From Henckelia pumila (lineage: Eukaryota; Streptophyta; Magnoliopsida; Lamiales; Gesneriaceae), in assembly GCF_033568475.1 (NCBI RefSeq), contig NC_133122.1:65743442-65807441 (forward strand): 64,000 nt of DNA. Direction: 5' to 3'. This document shows, one piece after another, positions 24,050-37,011 of the stretch. The notes beneath the pieces were generated by a model that had not been told where the DNA came from, searched no databases, and saw nothing but the letters and a program-made list of their open reading frames with translations. Position numbers and translations under genes: made by a program. The stretch's first letter is position 1, and every line of letters starts with the position of its first letter.

Positions 24050-27000
24050 GATGTCTACCGTTTCATTCACTCCGCTCGCTTCCGCCCCCGCTCATGGAGA
24101 AAAGCCGCCAAAGTTTTCTGGTGCCGACTTCAAACGTTGGCAGCAGAAAATGCTTTATCTACCTTACCACATTGAATCTGTCTAGATTGCTGAAGGAGGA
24201 TCCCCCTGTCGTCGTTGATGGCAACTCTGACACCCAAAGGAGGACCGCGGTTGATGCATGGAACCACCGCGATTTTCTGTGCAGAAACTACATCTTAAAT
24301 GGCCTTGACGACACTCTCTATAGTGTCTACTCCTCTGTGAAGACGGCCAAGGAATTATGGAATTCTTTGGAAAAGAAGTACAAAACTGAAGATGTCGGCA
24401 TAAAGAAGTTTGTAGTTGGAAAATTTTTGGACTTCAAGATGGTAGACTCAAAAACTGTAATGAGTCAAGTGCAAGAGATACAAATCATCTTGCATGACTT
24501 ATTGGCCGAAGGAATGGAAATCAATGAACCATTCCAAGTCGCGTCTATCATTGAGAAGTTGCCTCCACTGTGGAAAGGCTTCAAAAACTACCTTAAGCAC
24601 AAACGTAAGGAGTTGAAACTTGAAGATCTTATTGTGAGGCTTCGCATCGAGGAGGACAATAGGAACACCGAGGCCAAGTCAAATAAAAATAAAAATCTGA
24701 TGGAAACCGAGGCCAAAGTAAACCTGGCAGAATCTAGTACGAGTCAAAATAGGAAGCGCCCCCATGATGGAAAGCAAAAAGGGAAAGCGAAGAAATTCCA
24801 GGAAAGTTGCTACAACTGTGGCAAACCGAATCATATGGCAAGGGATTGCCGACTACCAAAGAAAAACAACAAAAATCAGAAACCAAGGCAAGTGAACATG
24901 GTTCAAGAAAGGTATGTACCTTTAGAACTTTCTGATATTGATCTTAGTGCTGTTATATGTGAGACCAACATGGTGGATGATCCAAGAGGATGGTGGATCG
25001 ATACCGGCTCTACGAGTCACGTGTGTGCAGATAAAGACATGTATTCCACCTATGCCACCGTTGGTGATAGAAAGTTGTTCATGGGAAACTCCGCAACGTC
25101 TGAAGTTGCTGGAGTAGGAAATGTGATTTTGAAGATGACCTCGGGCAAAGAGGTGACGCTCAAGAATGTGATGCATATGCCAGACATTCGAAAGAACTTA
25201 GTTTCGGGTTCTCTTTTGAGCAAAGCTGGATTTAGAATGGTTTTTGAATCTGATAAATTTGTATTAACAAAATCCGGTGTATTTGTTGGTAAAGGGTACC
25301 AAGATAGTGGTCTCTTTAAATTAAATGTACTGAATTTTATCCGCCCTGAGGCGAAGAATAAGTTGTTGGTTCCGCTTACTTGCTTGAAAGCTATGAATTA
25401 TGGCATGAACGATTAGGACATGTTAACTTAAATACGTTGCAACGACTTACAAATTTAAATGTAATACATACGTTTAAAATAAATCCACAAAACAAGTGTG
25501 AGATATGTGTTGAAGCGAAAATGGTTAAAGCTCCATTTCATAATGTCACAAGAAGTACTATGCCACTTGAATTAATACATACTGATGTATGTGATTTAAA
25601 AATGGTACAAACACGAGGTGAAAATAAGTACTTTATAACATTCATTGATGATTGCACCAGATTTTGTTATGTATATTTATTGAAAAGCAAAGATGAAGCG
25701 ATCGACGTTTTCAAGAAATATAAAACTGAGATTGAAAATCAACGAAGTTCGAAAATTAAAATGATTCGAAGTGATCGAGGTGGAGAGTATGTGGCTCCTT
25801 TTGAAGAATTTTGCTCAACTTCGGGCATCATTCATCAAACAACAGCCCCTTACTCACCTCAATCTAATGGCATTGCAGAACGCAAAAATCGAACATTAAA
25901 GGAAATGATGAACGCGTTGTTAATAAATTCTGGCTTATCTCAAAATATGTGGGGTGAAGCGATTCTCTCAGCAACTCACATTCTAAACGGAATTCCAATC
26001 AAAGAAAAAGATGAAACACCATATGAACAATAGAAAGGTCGTAAATCTTCTTACCAATACCTCAAAGTGTGGGGGTGTTTGGCGAAAGTAGAAGTATCTA
26101 AAGCCAAAACAAATAAAAATTGGGCCTAAAACGGTTGACTGTATATTTATTGGTTATGCATACAATAGTAGTGCATATCGATTTTTAGTACATAAGTCAA
26201 CGAATCCTGATATACATGAAGGCACAATTATGGAGTCAAGGAATGCTGTATTCTTTGAAAATATCTTTTCATGTAAAGACAAGAAAGAAATAAGTTCGAA
26301 CAAGCGAACTCATGAAAACACAATTGAAACTCCACAAAACAACGTGGAACCATGACGCAGCAAGCGTGCAAGAGTTGAAAAATCGTTTGGTCCTGATTTT
26401 CTAACATACATGTTAGATTATGAACCAGAACTCTTCAAGAGGCTTTATCAAATCCTGAGGCTCCTTTTTGGAAGGAAGCCATACAAAATGAAATAGATTC
26501 CATAATGCATAATCATACATGGGAGTTGGTTGATCTCCCTCCGGGATGTAAACCTTTAGGATCCAAGTGGATTCTTAAAAGGAAATACAAAGAAGATGGA
26601 TCTATAGATAAATATAAAGCTCGACTCGTGGTTCAAGATTTTAGACAAAAAGAGGGATATGATTTCTTCGATACCTACTCTTCGGTTTCTAGAATAACAT
26701 CCATTCGTGTTCTCATAGCTATTGCAGAATTGCATGATCTTGAGATTCATCAAATGGATGTTAAAACTGCATTTTTGAACGGAGAATTGGATGAAGAAAT
26801 ATATATAAAACAACCAGAAGGGTTTGTTGTACCCGAAAAAGAACAAAAGGTGTGTAAACTTGTCAAGTCATTGTATGGACTTAAACAAGCACCTAAATAG
26901 TGGTATCAAAAGTTTGACACTGCAATGTTGTCAAATGGTTTCACAATAAATGAATGTGATAAATGTGTCTACATTAAAGGTACTACAAATGCATATGTAA

Positions 27001-27962
27001 TTGTTTGTCTTTATGTAGATAACATGTTAATCATGGGTAGCAACCATGAATTGATTGTGAAAACCAAGAAAATGTTGAGACAACATTTTGATATGAAGGA
27101 TTTGGGATTGTGTGATATAATTCTAGGGATTAAAGTCTCTAGACTTCCTGCTGGAATTATGTTATCCCAAACTCATTATGTAGAAAAGGTTCTTGAACGA
27201 TTTAATGCCACAAATCATCCTATGGCTAGAACACCTATGGAATTGAGTTCACATTTAGCCAAAAATAGAGGAGAACCTGTTTCACAAGTGGAATATGCAA
27301 GGGTGATAGGAAGTTTAATGTATTTAACTAACTGTATCCGTCCTGATCTTGCATATACCGTAAATAAGCTAAGTCGATTCACAAGTAATCCAAGTAAGGA
27401 TCATTGGAAAGCACTAATGAGAGTGCTTGGATATTTGAAATACACTTTGAGTTATGGAATAGTGTATACAAAATATCCTGCGGTCCTAGAAGAATATTGT
27501 GATGCAAATTGGATTTCTGACACAAAAGACTCCAAGTCTACGAGTGGATATGTGTTCACTATCGGTGGAGGAGCGGTGTCATGGAGATCCTCTAAACAAA
27601 CTTGTATAGCTCGGTCAACTATGGAGTCCGAGTTTATTGCTCTAGATAAAGCTGGAGAAGAAGCCGAGTGGCTTCGAAACTTTCTCGAAGATATTCCATG
27701 TTGGAATAAACCGGTGTCTTCCATTACGATTCATTGTGACAGTCAGTCAGTAATAGGAAGAGCACAAAGTAGTATGTACAATGGTAAATCTCGACATTTT
27801 CGTCGAAGACATAATACCATAAGACAATTGATCTCGAATGGGGTTATTTCGGTTGACTATGTGAAGTCAAAGGAAAACCTTGCGGATCCGCTTACAAAAA
27901 GTATAAATAGAGATCAAATGTACAAACTACTTGGAGGAATGGGTTTAAAATCCACAAAATAA
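24050..27962 (+). pseudogene. Copia gag-pol polyprotein, copy 2 (multiple breaks)
   Basis: Same family and domain order as copy 1, more decayed. The start ATG (24051) is followed by a one-base insertion near 24153. A long block, 24094-25416, covers gag, the CCHC knuckle ([14 protein letters not shown]) and the protease site DTGS. A one-base deletion near 25362 shifts to 25380-26033 (pre-integrase motif and integrase core), which ends at a TAG where copy 1 has Trp. Further breaks are a one-base insertion near 26100, a TGA near 26355 (copy 1 has CGA) and a TAG near 26898 (copy 1 has CAG). The RT motif reads YVDNM instead of YVDDM, so a catalytic Asp is lost. RNase H and the C-terminus lie in 26925-27962. 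Confidence 0.93.
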
Positions 27963-28499
27963 AATGTTTATAGCGGTAACCCAACCTTGAGAATTGGAGA
28001 TCCCAAAGCCTTGGTTCAATGGGACAACTAAGTTATAAATATTAGTGTGAGTACTTGAAAAAATTACTTACTCATTCCTGGAACATCCAAGTTGAAATAA
28101 CCTGCAAAATGTGGTGAGGTTAAGTTTTTCTTTTAATGATTCCTATACCTATGAGGTGGAGTAACGCAGGATACTCTTGATAGGAGATCACCTATATAAG
28201 TGCTAAGTATTGGCCGCTTTGATTGCAACACTTATGAATCTAAGATATGGTCCAGGGCCGAAATGGACACAACGTGAGAACAAAATATGTAAGAGTATTG
28301 TTATGTAAGTACTATTGTCTTGGTTTACACAAACGGTTGACTAGCTCAAAACATCGCGTTACTATGCAACTAGTAAATCCGATAGTATCTTACTACGGTA
28401 GGTTCAAAGCCACAAGCTACCTATCCTGATGTAACAATAACTCAAAATGATTTTCTAGTGAGAATGCTACTATACGTGAAATTCATTCATGTGGGGGAT
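27963..28499 (+). other. 3' untranslated part of Copia copy 2
   Basis: Near-identical counterpart of 22451-22987, ending in the polypurine tract GGGGGA before LTR 3. Nothing else is seen. Confidence 0.75.
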
Positions 28500-29430
28500 T
28501 GTTGAAAATATTGAATGAATTGTGATTGGGCTTGAAAGGGTTTGAAATGATTGACCCAAATAGGCTTTGAAGCCTTGTAAAGCCTTGTCCAAATTATTGC
28601 AAAATTCAAAAATTTGGTGAAATAAATTGGAGGGAAATGGGAAAATGGTTGTCCCACATTGGAACAACTCAAATTTGTTGTTCATCTTAAATAACCCATG
28701 TTTGGTTTATGGGATTGGGCCTTTAGAGCACCTGATGTTTTGTAAAGGGGCAAGACGCTAATCGATGCAACAAACACACGCGCGCGCGCGGCCGGCTCGG
28801 CGCGGCGAGGCTTGGTGTGGTGTGGTGTGGTCTTCTGATCCGATTATTCTTTTTGAATAAAATAATATTTTATTATTTTATTGAGTAGGCCCGAGCGGTA
28901 AAAAATTGCCGCGCGGGCGCGGGACCAAAATAGCGAGACAGTAGGTTGGCTTAAAGTTGGCCGCTCGAGCGGTAGAAAATTACCGCCCGAGCGCACCTTC
29001 TGCAGAATGAACAGTCACGACTGTTTCTGGCATTTTTCTGTCATGGGTTGCATCCTTACGCCTTAAAACGTGTTGGTTCGTGTATAAGACTATATATATG
29101 ATGGTTATAACACAGAAAAGACACACGAAAACATCTGATAACGTAGATTTCAGATTTCTGATTTCTCAAAATCTCTCCCTCACTTTCTCAAAAGAAAAGT
29201 TAAAGCATATTATCGTTCGTTGAAGTTCGTGATATTTGCAGTGCTGCTATATCACGATCGAAAGTCGTTGTATCTTAGAGACGATTACCGCTAACGTTTA
29301 GCATTTGGAACGGACAATTACGTCTTGTGGATAGAGAGTTTCTCTCGCCTCGTTTGTGTTGATCATTTTCGTTGCTGTTGATTGCTTCCGATATTGAAGT
29401 TTTCAGAATTCAGAATACAACTTACTAACA
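28500..29430 (+). repeat. Copia LTR 3
   Basis: 931 bp, starting TGTTGAAAAT (LTRs 1 and 2 have TGTTGGAAAT) and ending CTTACTAACA. It has only two hairpin units: the DNA between the GAGCGGTAAA cores of units 1 and 2 is missing, as expected for a deletion between repeats. A second small deletion lies at about 28860. CTCAT follows as target duplication. Confidence 0.9.
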
Positions 29431-29435
29431 CTCAT

Positions 29436-29704
29436 TGTGCAAATATCTGTAGAATTTTTTTAATGCATTTATTTAATAATTAATGAAATGATTAATTAAT
29501 GAAATGATGATAGTGACACAAAATTACAAAGTTTTTTTTTATTCATTAATAGACAACACACAATCCTGAACCGAATATAACAATAAAACTATTTCGGACG
29601 TGCGTAAGTTAGCGAATAGCGACTGCTGGCTCATGTGAGATACAACATTTTATACCATTTTTTAAGCACCAAAATATTAATTTAGGGAACTATATCCTCC
29701 GAAA

Positions 29705-29743
<39 letters not shown>

Positions 29744-30764
29744 GAAGAGAATAAAAACTCGTGAAAACATATAATCTAATCGTCTCATAGTTTTCTCAGG
29801 TAGTATAACATTTTACACATTCACAATCTTATATATTTATCCAGCATTTGATTCGATTTTTATAATGATTGAAATTATACATATAATGTACTATTTTCTA
29901 CATCTTTCAATATACTATGTTCATATTATACATTCCTTTATTATCTCATCGCATGCACGAATCAAGGCTTTGCATTACAGGTTAATTTTCATAGAATGAA
30001 ATATGCACGACCAATTAAATGTGCTTTTTGCTATAAAAAATCGGGAGCCTATTATTATTAATGAAAAGCTTGATGAAATGTATGCACCGAACCGCGCGAT
30101 ATCAAAGAATTGTAGTGTCACCAGCAACAATAATTTTAGATAAAACCGTAAAGCTTCGATACTATATTTGGTATTTTGACAACCAAGTTATATGTTTGAT
30201 TCCCACAATTAATTATATTTATAGAACTATGATTGTAGCAGAATAACATTAACTGTTACAGTTGTAATTAAGAGTGATTATACATTATGTTTTATAGCTA
30301 TATATATATTACGAAGATTCGAAAAACAACGTTAGCACTAGCTATATTTTCCTTTTTCTTCATTTTGTGAAAATATATGTAGATTCTACCAGATCATATG
30401 TTGGAATTCATAAATTCTAATTTCCCACACGCAAATTTTTTATTTTTTTTCCCAAAAATAATCAAAGGATATAATTAAGTATTACACTTTATGTAGCAGT
30501 AGAAATAAAAATCACATACAAAAACAACAAATAGCCCAAAATAAACTTAGGACAAGGAGGATTAATTAAGATATCATACAAAGCCGGTTAAGTCGGCCAA
30601 ATCATTAATGCCGGCGGTTATTTTCCTGCCATTTGCCAGCCCACGTACTAATTTCACCTCATTTTTCCCTTTAAAAACCCTAACATTCGAAGACCTAGTC
30701 ATATTAATCCTTCAACTAATCCTCTCCGATCCTAATTAACTTAACCATTACATACATAAAACCT
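29436..30764. other. Spacer and promoter region of the WRI-type gene
   Basis: AT-rich DNA with a (TA)n run at 29708-29740. The last 200 bp are less AT-rich and include TTTAAAAACC near 30671, a possible TATA-like element about 90 bp before the start codon. No other gene seen. Confidence 0.5.
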
Positions 30765-32972
30765 ATGGGCAAGCTATCACAGAAGAACATTCTTGCCAAC
30801 CCTCCAAAGAACAACACTAATGCTAACCACGCCACGAATCCCGGGATGAAGGCTAAACGCACTCGGAAAACGATCCCTAGAGACTCCCCTCCTCAACGGA
30901 GCTCCGTTTATCGCGGTGTGACAAGGTTTTAAGATTTGATCCATTGTTTTTATACGAAAATCGATATTTCAATTATCAATACATAAATGTGACCAGTAAC
31001 TAACTAGCTAGTACTGAAAATTTATATATACGCGATATATTAGATAGTTGATTAACTCGATGATTATATGTTTTTGTTGGATGTTAAAGGCACCGGTGGA
31101 CGGGGAGATACGAAGCACATTTGTGGGATAAGAATTGCTGGAACGAGGCACAAAACAAGAAAGGCAGACAAGGTTAGCTAGTATTTTAAATTTTTCTATA
31201 TAAATTGAATTAAATGCAAATATATATATATATATATATATATGGATTCTATGTTAAAACTTTTGGTTGAATTTCTTAGTACTGATAATGTTTTCTTGTT
31301 CTGTATGCATGGTGTGGTACTAATTTGGTGGCAATTTGATTGGAAATGCAGTCTATCTTGGTGAGTTTCAATCACACTTAGTGCTTGCAACCTCTAAAAT
31401 GAAGTGATTTTGGATTTGTCTTGCATAAAGACAATATTTGTTTGTTCTTTCGCAATTTACGACGACGACATCGATGATGATTTCGTTGGATTTTCCAATG
31501 TGTGAAGGTGCCTATGATGACGAAGAAGCAGCTGCACATGCTTATGACTTGGCTGCACTTAAGTATTGGGGTCAAGACACTATTCTCAATTTTCCGGTAA
31601 TTAATTGTTACAAAATAAATATAATTTAATTATGTTAGATTTTTAAGAGTTGTGATTATATATAATGGGATGCTTTTGAATTACAGTTGTCCACATATGA
31701 GAAAGAGCTCATAGAGATGGATGGACAATCTAGGGAAGAATATATTGGATCACTAAGGAGGCAAGGATTTTAATGATCAACAATAATTCAACCTTAAATT
31801 TAATATTCATCGAATATAAATTTGAAATACTAATTAATTCTTTTGTAATTATTATTATTGAAAAATTACAGGAAAAGCAGTGGTTTCTCAAGGGGGGTAT
31901 CCAAGTATAGAGGAGTTGCAAGGTACAAATATATATTTGTTGTGTAATATAACATAATTAATGTTTCATTAATTATCTACTATATATATTAAAGTTAATT
32001 AGTTTCACCTTGGGTAAAATCCGTTTATTATATATGCCAATATATGAGACAATATTGAGAGGTTAAATTAAATTAAAATATTGTTAAAATCTTATTAATG
32101 TGGTATGTGGTGAAATATAATTGATTTCGTGTTAATTTCACTATTTTTCTCAATATTTTGTCAACTTAATTAATAGTACTTCTTGGTCATATATATATAT
32201 TTTAAATTTTTGTGGCAATATTTCTTGCAGACATCATCACAATGGAAGATGGGAAGCCAGAATTGGAAGAGTTTTTGGCAATAAATATCTTTATCTCGGA
32301 ACTTATGGTAAATTTTTATGCTATGGTTTTTTTTTTTAAAAAAAAATCTCTATATGCTCTATTTTCTGCTATAAACCATTAACATAATATGGTCATCAAA
32401 ATCTTGCAGCTACACAAGAAGAAGCTGCAGTTGCATATGACATGGCAGCTATCGAATACCGTGGACTCAACGCGGTCACGAATTTCGATCTTAGTCGTTA
32501 CATCAAATGGTTAAGACCCAACAACAACAACAATATCGACAACAACAAGGTCCACGATAATATCGAACCTAACATGGTTCCTGCATGCACCAACCACGAC
32601 CTGGACCTGGTAGCGGCCACCACCAGTACCCTTCCACCCTTACAACAACCCTCAGATGCTTTCGACGCGGCCACGTCTCAACCGCGACCCGCTAACGCCA
32701 CGTCAGCACTAGGCCTATTGCTACAATCTTCCAAGTTCAAGGAAATGATGGAGATGACCTTGGCTGCTGAGTATCCATCCACACCACTGGATCATCAGTT
32801 TGAATATCATCATGCACCACAAAGCAGCATTCCAGATGACATAAAAACGTGCTTCGAATCCAACGACTTCTGTTCGTACGAAGGAGACGACATCTTCGAG
32901 GATCTCAACTCTTTCATGCAGCCGATGGTTCAGTTCGACTCCATGCTCAAGGGTGAAGATTTGGTCCTCTAA
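30765..32972 (+). CDS. WRINKLED-type AP2 transcription factor (WRI3/WRI4-like)
   Basis: Nuclear activator with two AP2 domains; relatives control fatty acid, cutin and wax genes. Exons: 30765-30925, 31090-31172, 31352-31360, 31508-31596, 31687-31760, 31872-31922, 32231-32307, 32410-32972 (TAA), in total 1107 nt or 368 residues. The first AP2 domain starts SSVYRGVTR and [14 protein letters not shown]; the third exon is only 9 nt and encodes VYL. The linker is [20 protein letters not shown] and the second AP2 domain has [22 protein letters not shown] and [11 protein letters not shown]. The basic N-terminus ([12 protein letters not shown]) may be a nuclear signal. The C-terminus carries an [15 protein letters not shown] segment and an acidic end. 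Length and that segment favour WRI3/WRI4 over WRI1, an inference from family memory. The fifth intron has a GC donor. Confidence 0.92.
31352..31360 (+). other. 9-nt VYL micro-exon
   Basis: TCTATCTTG lies between AG (31350-31351) and GTGAGT (31361). Spliced in phase it gives Val-Tyr-Leu inside the first AP2 domain. The same micro-exon is known from WRI1 and related AP2 genes, where VYL matters for function. Confidence 0.9.
31761..31871 (+). other. GC-AG intron of the WRI-type gene
   Basis: The exon ends GGAG and the intron starts GCAAGG, closely matching the AG/GCAAGT consensus of GC donors; no GT in reach keeps the frame. The acceptor is TTACAG (31866-31871). Joining gives SLRRKSSGF, as expected for the family. 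Confidence 0.85.
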
Positions 32973-33289
32973 TTAACTTTGATCGATCTTAGCTTTAATT
33001 TGATTTCATTGCTGATATTTTTATTTGTCGACATGGAAAAAAATCCATTTCAATTCTTTTTGTGTTCATTGTTTGTAGATACAATTAAGCTGAATAAGAG
33101 CATGAATATTTGATTGTAAACGAACATTTGTTATTCGTTTCAAAATGTTCCATCAATGATCAGTTAAGGAATAATCTCTTTAATTGTATGATTTGGTTTG
33201 TGTCCTTTAATTGTTTTTCCATATGTCTCAATTCGAAATTAAGCATGATTATTTACATGGGTCGGATTTATGACCCGTGGTCCAGATTA

Positions 33290-33918
33290 GGGCTGAGAAA
33301 AAATATCGAAATAACGTCATACCGCATATATCGTATCGAAAAAAACCGTATATATCGAAAATTTTGGTGCGATATGATACCGTACCGAAATTTTCGATAT
33401 CGGTATAGGATTTGCAAAATCTCGATATTTCGGTATACCGAAAAAATATTTAAAAAATCGGTATCGTATCGAAAAAAACCGTATATACCGAAAATTTTGG
33501 TTCGGTATGATACCGTACCGAAATTTTCGGTATCGGTATAGGATTTGCAAAATCTCGATATTTCGGTATACCGAAAAAATATTTAAAAAATCGGTATACA
33601 CGGTATCGGTATGCACGATATCGGTATACCGACTTTTTAAATATTTTTTAAAACTATTTTTTAAAAGAAAATGTCGGTATACACGGTATTATACAGATAC
33701 CGTACCGAATTTTGGTATGCCGGAATTTTTCGGTAAGAACGGTATGGATTTATTTCATACCGAAATTTCGTTATACCGAAATTTTCAATCCATCGAAATT
33801 TCGTTATACCGAAATTTTCGGTACGATATCGGAATCAAAATTTTCGATAACGAAATTTTCGATACGATATGCGATATTCATTGAATACCGCGTCATACCG
33901 TACTGAACCACCCCTTGT
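33290..33918. mobile_element. MITE-like element with internal 133-bp duplication, CGGTATACCG-rich
   Basis: A 629-bp segment packed with CGGTAT, ATACCG and CGAAATTTTCG motifs in both orientations. Two adjoining near-identical units of about 133 bp lie at about 33334-33466 and 33467-33599. CCAGATTA (33282-33289) and CTAGATTA (33919-33926) flank it, an 8-bp duplication with one mismatch, suggesting hAT origin. The terminal inverted repeat is weak (left GGGCTGAG, right reverse complement AAGGGGTGGTTCAG). Open frames through it on both strands are products of the repeat. Confidence 0.6.
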
Positions 33919-33926
33919 CTAGATTA

Positions 33927-35832
33927 TTTCCTTCTGGATATACTCCATAACATATATATATATTGGATAAGCAGAGGTGGATGATTTAAGGGGTTCTAGT
34001 GGGCCCGAGAAATTTTTTTTTGTACATACGTAAAATATAAATAATATATCAATAGTCCACACCAAAAACCCACTCTTCGAGCAACCCACCTCCACCTCTT
34101 TTAAATCGTATTCAAGTATAATATTTTGAAAGCTATAAATTTTATTTACTTTTGGAAGCAAAAAAAATATGTGCACCATGTAATTCACTCATTACTTAAT
34201 TTAGATGCCTACCGCCTCCAACCCACGAATTTTTTATTCCACGCAAAAAAAAAAAATCTAATTACTTTAAATCAACAATATGACATGACTTACTTTAAAA
34301 AAACAAACAATATGACACTCTTTGCGCAAATCCAAGTATATAGTGTTCTTTTCAATTTTTTTTATCATTCAATTTTCATTCAATTTGTTTTATACAAAAT
34401 TATAATCACTTATGCTTATATATCATAACTAATATTTAATTGATTAATATTTTGTTAAATTCGGGAAAAATGGAAAAACAAAAAATCCGTATAACTTTTG
34501 TCTTGTTTTGTTTTATTCGTTTTCTATTTTAATATAGAGACTAAATTTAAAGTTATTTATTGTATTCTATATTTGGTATCTTTGAATTTGGAATGTAAGT
34601 GTGTAAACTCAACTTTAGTGCATGGTATATAGAATCTCATAGTGTAAGTGTGTAACACTCGATTTTATGTTTCAAAATCTCGTACGCACAAATTAGTTGA
34701 ACAGTATAATATAATGACATTATATATATATAGATACTTTGTTACATTTTTTGCTAATTATATGTAATTTATCATATTAAGTTTAAGTCCACCACAATTC
34801 TCTCCATTCTGGATCCGTCCCTATGAATAAGCCAAAGCCAATATCACAAATATGTACAATCACTTTCTCAATGGATTGGATTTAAATCATTTTCCATTGA
34901 AATTCTGAATTGCTGAATTAGATAAGTCGTTTTACATTAAAGTAATATCGATGTTAAGGTCAGAGTCATATCGACATCACGTCAAAAAATGATGGTATAT
35001 ACTTTCCAAAAATGAAAATAAATATATTAGACTAATTGAGGATAAAAACCAAAAGCGGAAAAGTACATGCAACTACACAAGCCTCGAGGACGTGTAATTT
35101 GTGAATTTGAGGCTGTGCTATCAATCACAATTAGTTCATGGGCTGGCTCAATTATCAATTGGGCCTCTTCTTTTGGGGCTAATTTTCAACTTTTTCTTGC
35201 TCAAAAGGCTCACAAGAATTAAAATTTATTAATTGTTTCTTAGGAAGTGTAATTTCTTTTTTTCTTTCCTCAACAGTAACACATTCACGTTATTTTTTTC
35301 CCTTATATATTCATAATTGTTTTCCTCATATTTAAATTTTAAAAGTTCCTCTTGTCAACTCGATGAATGTGACAAATTAATTATTGAAAAACTTTCTACA
35401 AAATAATTTTCGCTTTAATTGACATAAAAATGAGAGAATAGATTTCATAATCTGCCACCAAAATACAACATTAACTGATTATTTATTTTATAACTCACAT
35501 CTATCGATTTAAATCATTCCAATTAAGAACATCATATTCTAAATTGACGATCTAGCCGAAGAAAAATGATCAACATGAGAATAAATTTATTTATCCAAAA
35601 CGAAATAGATTTGAAATCGTTAGTTTTGAAATCCACGACTTCAAATCTCTAGATCGAAACACACGAGATGAAGTTTTGGCTTTATGTTTTTGAAAAGCTA
35701 GAGATTTATATATAAGATTTGAAAACATAAAAAAGAGAAAGAGGGTGCATGGGAAATTGGAAATGGGAAATCTTTGTTGGGTTGCGGTTTATTCTTCTAT
35801 TCCATGCGTGGGTGGGTGGGGGAATCGATTCT
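33927..35832. other. AT-rich spacer downstream of the WRI-type gene
   Basis: No gene found. It includes scattered fragments that look like old transposon DNA (for example around 33965-34110 and 34790-34830), AT-rich stretches, and a GGTGGGTGGGGG patch near 35810. Confidence 0.5.
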
Positions 35833-35837
35833 TGCAA

Positions 35838-36028
35838 GGGGTTTTTTCAATAAATATAATAAATTTTAAAAAAACTTAAACAAATATAACAAATTATAAA
35901 ACTTTTAAAAAATATAATAACGTGGGGTTTGAAACCCCACTTTCTTGAAGAGTTGGGGTTTGAGACTCCGATTCCTCATTTGTTATTTTTGAGGAGTCGG
36001 GGTTTCAAACCCCTACTCCTCATAGCCT
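35838..36028 (+). repeat. Left terminal inverted repeat of the foldback element
   Basis: About 190 bp. The outer half is AT-only (ATAAATATAATAAATT); the inner half contains three GGGGTTT/AAACCCC motifs, including the short hairpin GGGGTTTGAAACCCC (about 35923-35937) and a GAGGAGTCGGGGTTTCAAACCCC block (about 35980-36002). It ends where a TA run begins. Confidence 0.8.
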
Positions 36029-36965
36029 ATATATATATATATATATTCTTTTAATTAGTATTTTTTAGTTTTATATTTACAGATTTAATTATTTTTGCAT
36101 GTTAAAAAAAACGATTATTATGATTAACAAATTAGTTGTTTAAAATTTTTATAATACAGTTGAATTTTTATAAATTAAAAATATAACGACGATGATATTT
36201 TACTAATTTAAAAATACATTAATTAATTGATAAATTAATAAATTATTATTTATAGAGTATTGTTGATTCAAAATGAATATAGAGATTAATTATATAAGAA
36301 AATTGTGTTTTATTAATTTTCATAGATTTATATAAGAGTCTTCTAAATCGAAATTAAAAAAATTATTATTTTCATAATTAATAATTATAAAAAAATATTT
36401 TTAAGGTTTTATATGCATATATTGTTTTCCTATTATAAAATTTAGAATGAAATAAAACGATAAAATAAAATTTCATAAATTTAATTTTTGATAAATTAAT
36501 AATTTTTATAAAAGATAATTTTTTTCAATCTCGACTGGGATTGATTTGTTAAATTAATAGTTTTAATAAATTAAAAAGATTATATTTTTTTTAAAAAAAC
36601 TCTTATAAAAATCTATGAAAATAAACATATATAACCAAAACCGAATTCATTTAATCAAAAAATAATTTTTAAAATAATAATTTATTAATTTATCGGTTAA
36701 TTAAGATCTTTCTAAAATTAAATTTTATTGATCAAAATATTATTAATTTATAGAATTTCTACATTATTGTAAAATTTCAAACATCTGAAATATTACTAAC
36801 TTTCGTTTTTAAAAAAATACTATTAACCATACTCGTCACTTTTCAAACATGTAATTAATAAATTAAAAAAAATAAACAAATGTCTATCTACGAATTCTAG
36901 GAGTTACAAAATATATTTTTTAAAACAATAATTTATTAATTCATCGATTAATCAAAATTTCTCTA

Positions 36966-36966
36966 A

Positions 36967-37010
<44 letters not shown>
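36966..37010. repeat. (TTA)n microsatellite
   Basis: About 15 uninterrupted TTA units inside the foldback element, the longest trinucleotide run in the window. Confidence 0.95.

Positions 37011-37011
<1 letters not shown>

Larger units (their letters stand above)
17519..29430 (+). mobile_element. Tandem Ty1/Copia array: LTR-internal-LTR-internal-LTR
   Basis: Three similar LTRs (TGTTG...TAACA) at 17519-18504, 22988-24012 and 28500-29430 enclose two internal regions of the same family. Only the outermost ends have a target duplication (CTCGT/CTCAT). One shared middle LTR is the expected product of unequal recombination between LTRs of two copies, rather than two independent insertions. Each LTR is followed at the first two junctions by ATCGCAAGA(C/A)GTAA, which is not the usual plant initiator-Met binding site. 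GGAGGA or GGGGGA directly precedes the second and third LTRs as polypurine tract. I leave the Copia lineage open. Confidence 0.92.

Noticed and set aside
33110-33906. Overlapping Tyr/Arg/Ile-rich frames on both strands
   Set aside because: They are translations of the CGGTATACCG-type repeat. Repeating peptide patterns follow the DNA repeat.
33965-34830. Possible DNA element with ends near AGAGGTGGATG and GGATCCGTCCCTA
   Set aside because: ATAAGC occurs at both sides, but the ends are not convincing inverted repeats and the interior gives no support.
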